From the NCBI RefSeq assembly GCF_036346105.1, contig NZ_CP107811.1, forward strand, positions 620,001 to 684,000: a stretch of DNA of 64,000 nucleotides. The letters run 5' to 3'. Within the stretch, counting starts at the first letter, position 1, and every line of letters begins with the position of its first letter. The notes under the pieces are model-generated. The model was not told where the DNA came from, made no database searches, and was given only the letters and a program-made list of their open reading frames with translations. This stretch comes from Streptomyces sp. NBC_00539 (lineage in GTDB: Bacteria > Actinomycetota > Actinomycetes > Streptomycetales > Streptomycetaceae). This document shows positions 63,601 through 64,000 of the stretch, one piece after another. The translations under genes were made by a program, and so were the position numbers.

Positions 63601-64000
63601 CCCGCCCCGCGCAGCGCCGCCACCGCCGCGGCGACGGCCCGTGTCGGGCCCGAGATCACGCACTGCCGGGGCGCGTTGTGGTTCGCCACCACGCACCCGG
63701 TGCGTGCCGCCACCTCCCGTACCTCCTCCGGCGCCGCCGACACCGCCGCCATCGACCCCGGATCCGCCCCGGCGGCCGCGACGATCGCCTCGGCCCGGCG
63801 GACGCTGAGCCTCAGCAGGTCCGGCGTGTCGTACGCCCCGGCGGCCCAGAGCGCGGTGAGCTCCCCGTACGAGTGTCCGGCCACGTAGTCCGGCCGTACG
63901 CCCAGGTCCCGCAGCAGCAGGTGCGCCGCCGCCCCGGCCAGGCCGAGCGCCGGCTGGGCGACCCGGGTGTCGGTGACGGCCGCCCGTCGTGCGGCCCGCT
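60642..64000 (-). CDS. Type I polyketide synthase AT-ACP-KR, 5' end outside window
   Basis: About 1,118 residues are visible and the frame is open to the right edge, so the start (probably a KS) lies beyond. In protein order there is an acyltransferase (YVAGHSYGEL, Ser near the right edge; VTDTRVAQPALGLAG before it), a long proline-rich linker, one ACP with LSIDSIKRVEITGAL (codons near 62,395-62,440), another proline-rich linker, and a ketoreductase starting VVLLTGGARGITART with Y-x3-N/K-type YAAANDALDGLA near the end. The LSIDSIKR ACP motif is typical of PUFA-type synthases, although these normally carry several ACPs and here only one is seen. It overlaps the next synthase gene by 8 bp. Confidence 0.92.
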   Translation of the reverse strand, partial: RAARRAAVTDTRVAQPALGLAGAAAHLLLRDLGVRPDYVAGHSYGELTALWAAGAYDTPDLLRLSVRRAEAIVAAAGADPGSMAAVSAAPEEVREVAARTGCVVANHNAPRQCVISGPTRAVAAAVAALRGAGLSAEPLPVACAFHSGVVAGAAGDLAAELAVTAVSAPGVEVWSNTTAGPYPASADEVRSLAARQLAEPVRFVEQVEAMYAAGVRTFVETGPGRVLSALLGRILHGRPHTVVPLDVPGEHGLVRLVTALAELAAAGVPVAPDALFRGRTSRLPDRAPRRPGWLVDGHLVRTSDGAPLPGGLRPAVRVTPPPGAEPLRGAAAGGAAQAGRGPADAVNGVPVITGPEPAGWAVPGPAPVGDGASAMPVLTGSEPVARAAATGPGAEQAVLEYLRGSRELVHAQRDVLLAYLGAAAPAGARMPGPEAAPAPSAHNGRPLSRPDARPDGTAAGQPAPRAATVPPPSAGVTGPAVPDTRAPQAHDGHRSAEEVMDLVLEIMHARTGYPRDMLDPALDLEADLSIDSIKRVEITGALADRIGLPQSLDGTAESAVEELSRIKTLRGIVDWVVSRTSTPGAAPPDHAVVPAAPAPEPALAGAGTGLPPAPTPPAPTPPPPPAPAARPAPPADAAAPLSRLRVVPVPLPAAAGVPDVLRGLRIGIVGDGQGVAPALAGVLRDHGADVRPLAEAEAALDAVVDLSALAPEGPDAEPVLPGAFPGLRRALTGGVRRLLLVTAPGTRGAGLHGFARSAALEFPGALIRAVEVHPKEAPEQIAAQLLAELTCEAVAADGAPASVAYTAQGSRFARLPQPAPLPATPASAPLDARSVVLLTGGARGITARTSLALARATGCHVELLGRTPEPPATGDGFGHAHDRVALRAALIATGLRKPAEIEAAASRILAEREVRATLDALATAAASVRYHQGDVTDARTVRAVVADIRARHGRLDGIVHGAGILRDGLLRDKRPADFAEVFTTKVAGARHLAAAAAEHGTAPAPRFLALFGSVAGVYGNRGQSDYAAANDALDGLAHSWAESFPGRVLAVDWGPWAAEAGGMVTPELQRAYARRGVPLITAEAGSAAFLAELAHGGDVQVVLMAQEALTAREGRGDE

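Noticed and set aside
50674-64000. Enediyne polyketide cluster
   Set aside because: Enediyne synthases carry KS-AT-ACP-KR-DH-PPT in one protein and come with a thioesterase and conserved unknown genes; here the domains are split over two genes and these markers are absent from the window.

Overview
The window is about 64 kb of very GC-rich DNA, with GC-heavy third codon positions, frequent GTG starts and many ATGA/GTGA stop-start overlaps. The content (SpoIIE-type phosphatases, an F420-dependent oxidoreductase, DUF6479/DUF6480/DUF6766 proteins, an HPII-type catalase and a modular polyketide cluster) points to Streptomyces or a close relative. I see no rRNA, insertion sequence, phage, CRISPR array or replication origin. 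Both edges cut genes: an SDR dehydrogenase on the left and a large polyketide synthase on the right.

Region 1 (1-6.9 kb) is metabolic and signalling. It holds a truncated SDR followed by an M20 amidohydrolase, a YfcE-like phosphodiesterase, a SpoIIE phosphatase followed by a STAS anti-sigma antagonist, a SRPBCC protein overlapping a carotenoid-desaturase-like FAD oxidoreductase, and another SDR. Region 2 (7.25-18.3 kb) is a surface-sugar locus on the plus strand. It contains a UDP-glucuronate-decarboxylase-like epimerase, a NodU-type carbamoyltransferase, five glycosyltransferases (GT2, two GT9, two GT4-like) and three steps of ADP-heptose synthesis (gmhA, a fused hldE and a gmhB-like HAD phosphatase). 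Most of these genes overlap by 4 bp, so translation is probably coupled. I infer a carbamoylated heptose/pentose-containing glycan or glycolipid.

Region 3 (18.3-41.1 kb) looks like a stress-response neighbourhood. It has an MFS exporter, SDRs, a duplicated DUF6766 membrane protein, a lipoprotein overlapping a 30-residue membrane peptide, a large catalase, an ANTAR-GAF-PAS-PP2C phosphatase, DUF6480, a CBS protein and a three-subunit xanthine-dehydrogenase-type enzyme. It continues with an F420-dependent oxidoreductase coupled to a third SpoIIE phosphatase, a basic amino acid decarboxylase, a nucleotidyltransferase-BON-phosphoesterase operon, and DUF6479. Several genes here carry a G..T-N14-16-GG(G)(T/C)A motif resembling the Streptomyces SigB promoter. 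In four of them the -10 part ends 9-10 nt before the start codon.

Region 4 (41.1-50.7 kb) has an alpha/beta hydrolase, a SRAP protein, a SixA-like phosphatase, a DUF72 protein, a LysR regulator divergent from a YncE-like beta-propeller, a UvrA-like ABC protein and a secreted phosphoesterase. Between the last two lies a tRNA-Gly(UCC)-like gene with its own terminator. Its T-loop reads G-U-G-C instead of G-U-U-C, which recalls the non-proteinogenic glycine tRNAs that staphylococci use for cell-wall synthesis. I consider it the most interesting single item in the window.

Region 5 (50.7-64 kb, minus strand) is a tightly coupled biosynthetic operon. It encodes an AT-ACP-KR polyketide synthase (5' end beyond the window), a KS-AT-DH-phosphopantetheinyl-transferase synthase, a free ACP with a repetitive tail, an alpha/beta hydrolase, a macrolide-type glycosyltransferase, a methyltransferase with an unrecognised 300-residue N-terminal part, and a galactokinase-fold protein that has lost the usual catalytic motifs. 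The synthases resemble PUFA/heterocyst-glycolipid type enzymes, so a glycosylated, methylated polyketide or lipid is the likely product.
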